Below, piece by piece: positions 61,741-64,000 of a stretch of DNA of 64,000 nt. The translations under genes were made by a program, and so were the position numbers. The DNA is taken from assembly GCA_902729315.2 (NCBI GenBank), contig LR746265.1, positions 8,799,392 to 8,863,391 on the forward strand, read 5' to 3'. Positions within the stretch are counted from its first letter, which is position 1; the number at the start of each line of letters is the position of its first letter. This DNA is from Spirodela intermedia (taxonomy: Eukaryota; Streptophyta; Magnoliopsida; Alismatales; Araceae). The notes under the pieces are model-generated. The model had not been told where the DNA came from. It saw only the letters and a list, made by a program, of their open reading frames with translations, and searched no databases.

Positions 61741-63873
61741 ATGTCTCCCATCCCGGATCGGGTACATGCTTCGACGTCTCTCATTCCTTTCCTTGACGGC
61801 GACTGTAGAGGGCTTTCTCTCCCCATCCCAAAGCTCATCACATCTTGACAATAGGAATGTCCTATCCAAAATCGACAGGTGCAGGTCGGAAATTCTCTAT
61901 TGTACAAGGTAGAGAGAATGTTGGGAGCAGGAGGTTTTGGGCTGGTCTACATTGGACGTAGGGTGGCTGGTGGATCTCAGGGCAATGGGCCCAATGCCTT
62001 TAAGGTTTAGTTTCAACCTCCCATCACTCCTGCCAAGGGAATCTTTAAATACTGCTGTTTTATGTTGTCTCTTTCATTTTCCTGCGGTGGGTGTAGGTAG
62101 CACTGAAGTTTGAGCATAGAAATAGCACGGGTTGCAGATTTGGCCCCCCATATGAATGGCAAGTTTATGAGTAAGAAGACACCCCCTACTGCTCTAATTT
62201 ATTACATATTGTGTCGATCTAAAACTATGTTCTTCATCTGACTTTGTGAATATGGTTTTAGCCATCTCAAGGGATGCTATGGATTGCCTAGGGTGCACTA
62301 CAAGGGCCGCCAAGGAGATTATTTCGTCATGGTTGGCGTAGAGTTTTTCATTTTATTGTTTCCTCGAATTATGTTTTTTATTGAAAGCTAATTATGATAT
62401 TGTTGATGATGATTGCTGCAGATCATGGACATCCTTGGACCAAGTCTCCTGGATGTGTTCATATCCATTGGGCAAGTGTAAGAAAATAATCTTGACTTCA
62501 TATTCAAAGTCAATATTCTGTTGAGAATTGTGCTATTGAGTTTGACTAACTCCTTGGACAGAATGCCACCAAATATGGTGGCTTGTATTGCTGTGGAGGC
62601 AATATCCATCCTTGAGAAGCTACACCAAAAAGGGTACGTATGGCTTTGTGGCAGTGTGATATTTTTTCAATTAAATTTTTGCAAAGGTCACAGTAATCAA
62701 TTCATTGCTCCCTTGTGCACTCCCCTCCCTCCCTCCACCCACACAAAAAAAAAAACATGCCAGGTTTGTGCATGGAGACGTCAAGCCAGAGAATTTATTG
62801 TTGGGTAGACCCGGAAGCTCAGGGGAGAAGAAGCTTTTTCTCATCGACTTTGGGCTGGGTATGTTGCTGCATTCCAATCACTTCTTGTTTTCACCTTTCG
62901 CACCTATTGATTTTAGAGTAGGGTTTGTTTTTCCAAGTATATAAACAAATTCGTCTTGACTGAGAAGTCCCTGTCTGTATCAACATCAGTGATATTTTTG
63001 TGCTTTGTTCAGAGCCTGTACAAATGCTAATTGGTGTCATTAATATTTTAATCAGCTTCAATGTGGAGGGACAGTTTGTCAGGCCAGCATGTCAGCTTAT
63101 GCCAACAGCCAGATAATTTCAGGTTTTTTGGGAAACGATATTCTATTTTTTCCCTAAATTCTTAGCTAAGAGGAGGATTCATAAAATCTTACCCCTACCT
63201 TACTATCTATCTCATGTTCCCTAGGGGCACAACACGATATGCAAGCGTCCATGCACATTTAGGCCTCACAGCGAGTAGAAGAGATGATCTTGACTCATTG
63301 GCCTACACTCTGATTTTTTTGATTAAAGGAAGGCTGCCGTGGGAAGGCTATCAGGTTTGCTTTGACCTCTACTTGTACATGTTCTCCCATCTCTTTGATT
63401 GATCACTTGCTGATTCTTATGCCAACTATGTAGGGGAATGACAAGAGGTTTCTAGTCTTCATGAACAAGACTGTAACCTCCCCCGAGACGCTGTGTGGTG
63501 GCTGTCCCCCTCCTTTTGCACAATTCCTTGAAGCAGTGAAGAAGATACAATTTGTTGAGCAGCCCACCTACTCGAAGCTCATTTCTCTTTTTGGAAGCTT
63601 GATATGCCCCCCCTGCACCCTGTTAAAGACCATTCGGATTGATGCAATTTTGAAGGTGGTTGCAAACATGACATCACTGAAATTACCTCACATATTTTTA
63701 TTTTATGTCAGATGGTTTTATCTCTTTTTCATGGCTCTATCATCTGTTGTTAAATAGGCTGACCATGTTTCCAACAGGTTCACCAAAAACGTGGAAGATT
63801 GCAGGTAAATAATGAAGAAGATGAGTGTCATAGAAAGAAACGGATAAAATGTTTGATTGATGACAGACCATGA
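61741..63873 (+). CDS. CK1-like (MLK/HD16-type) protein kinase domain, copy D, 11 coding exons
   Basis: Exons 61741-61761, 61879-62004, 62097-62170, 62262-62331, 62422-62477, 62562-62633, 62764-62858, 63056-63122, 63225-63354, 63434-63655 and 63778-63873. The exon layout gives 342 codons with all kinase motifs. It differs from the other copies by GRP for GKP after the catalytic loop, DSLAY for ESLAY, and PPPF for PPPC. As I recall the family, the Phe is the usual residue, so D may be closest to the ancestral copy. It lacks the family's N-terminal region and C-terminal extension. Expression cannot be judged from sequence. Confidence 0.75.
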
Positions 63874-64000
63874 CCATGTACATGTAAGAATATAAATAAA
63901 ATCTGTAAAGTGCCAATTGAGAAAACATAAATCTCATGACTAAATTATTTATTATTATTGTTATTATTTATTCATAAAGAAAACGATAGTTTAAAAGCCT
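63874..64000 (+). other. Start of the AT-rich 3' flank of kinase copy D
   Basis: Same as 26612 onward; cut by the window end. Confidence 0.7.

Overview
This is plant nuclear DNA. It contains a spliceosomal-intron gene of the plant casein-kinase-1-like (MUT9-like, MLK / HD16-EL1 type) family and Ty3/gypsy LTR retrotransposons of the Athila/Tat kind. The strong contrast between a GC-rich gene leader and AT-rich surroundings suggests a monocot, but the sequence does not fix the species. No prokaryotic genes, rRNA genes, convincing tRNA genes or CRISPR arrays are present.

The window is a block of segmental duplications. One kinase block (retroelement spacer, LTR-like start, gene promoter and leader, kinase exons, about 1.5 kb of AT-rich 3' flank) occurs four times: A (about 130-5431, +), B (22206-28173, +), C (41893-47850, -) and D (59095-64000, +, cut by the window end). 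B, C and D each splice in silico to a 342-codon kinase domain. A has lost three exons through a 647-bp deletion. All copies lack an intact N-terminus and the long C-terminal extension of the family, so they look like truncated or degenerate relatives rather than full genes.

Between the kinase blocks lie LTRs that start TGATAAG and end close to ACTAAGTCACGTCA. They include a gag-only non-autonomous element present as three internally deleted versions (8819-16065 +, 34053-38521 -, 48328-57949 -) plus a 3' remnant ending at 21738. There are also three copies of the 3' end of an integrase gene (7.2, 31.6 and 39.7-40.2 kb), a nested solo LTR (28593-30240) with perfect target duplications, and a GC-rich nested LTR-like unit (17.4-19.2 and 50.9-52.9 kb).

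Architecture: the segment from about 34.05 to 58.11 kb runs inverted relative to the rest, so about 8.3-33.3 kb mirrors 58.1-38.5 kb around a short centre. Filled and empty target sites (ATAAT at 8814/16066, 21739, 33256, 58608, and ATTAT at 38522, 48323/57950) show that the blocks are paralogues that differ by retroelement insertion, internal deletion and inversion. The kinase genes do not form a pathway with anything else here; the rest is mobile-element sequence and its rearrangement products.
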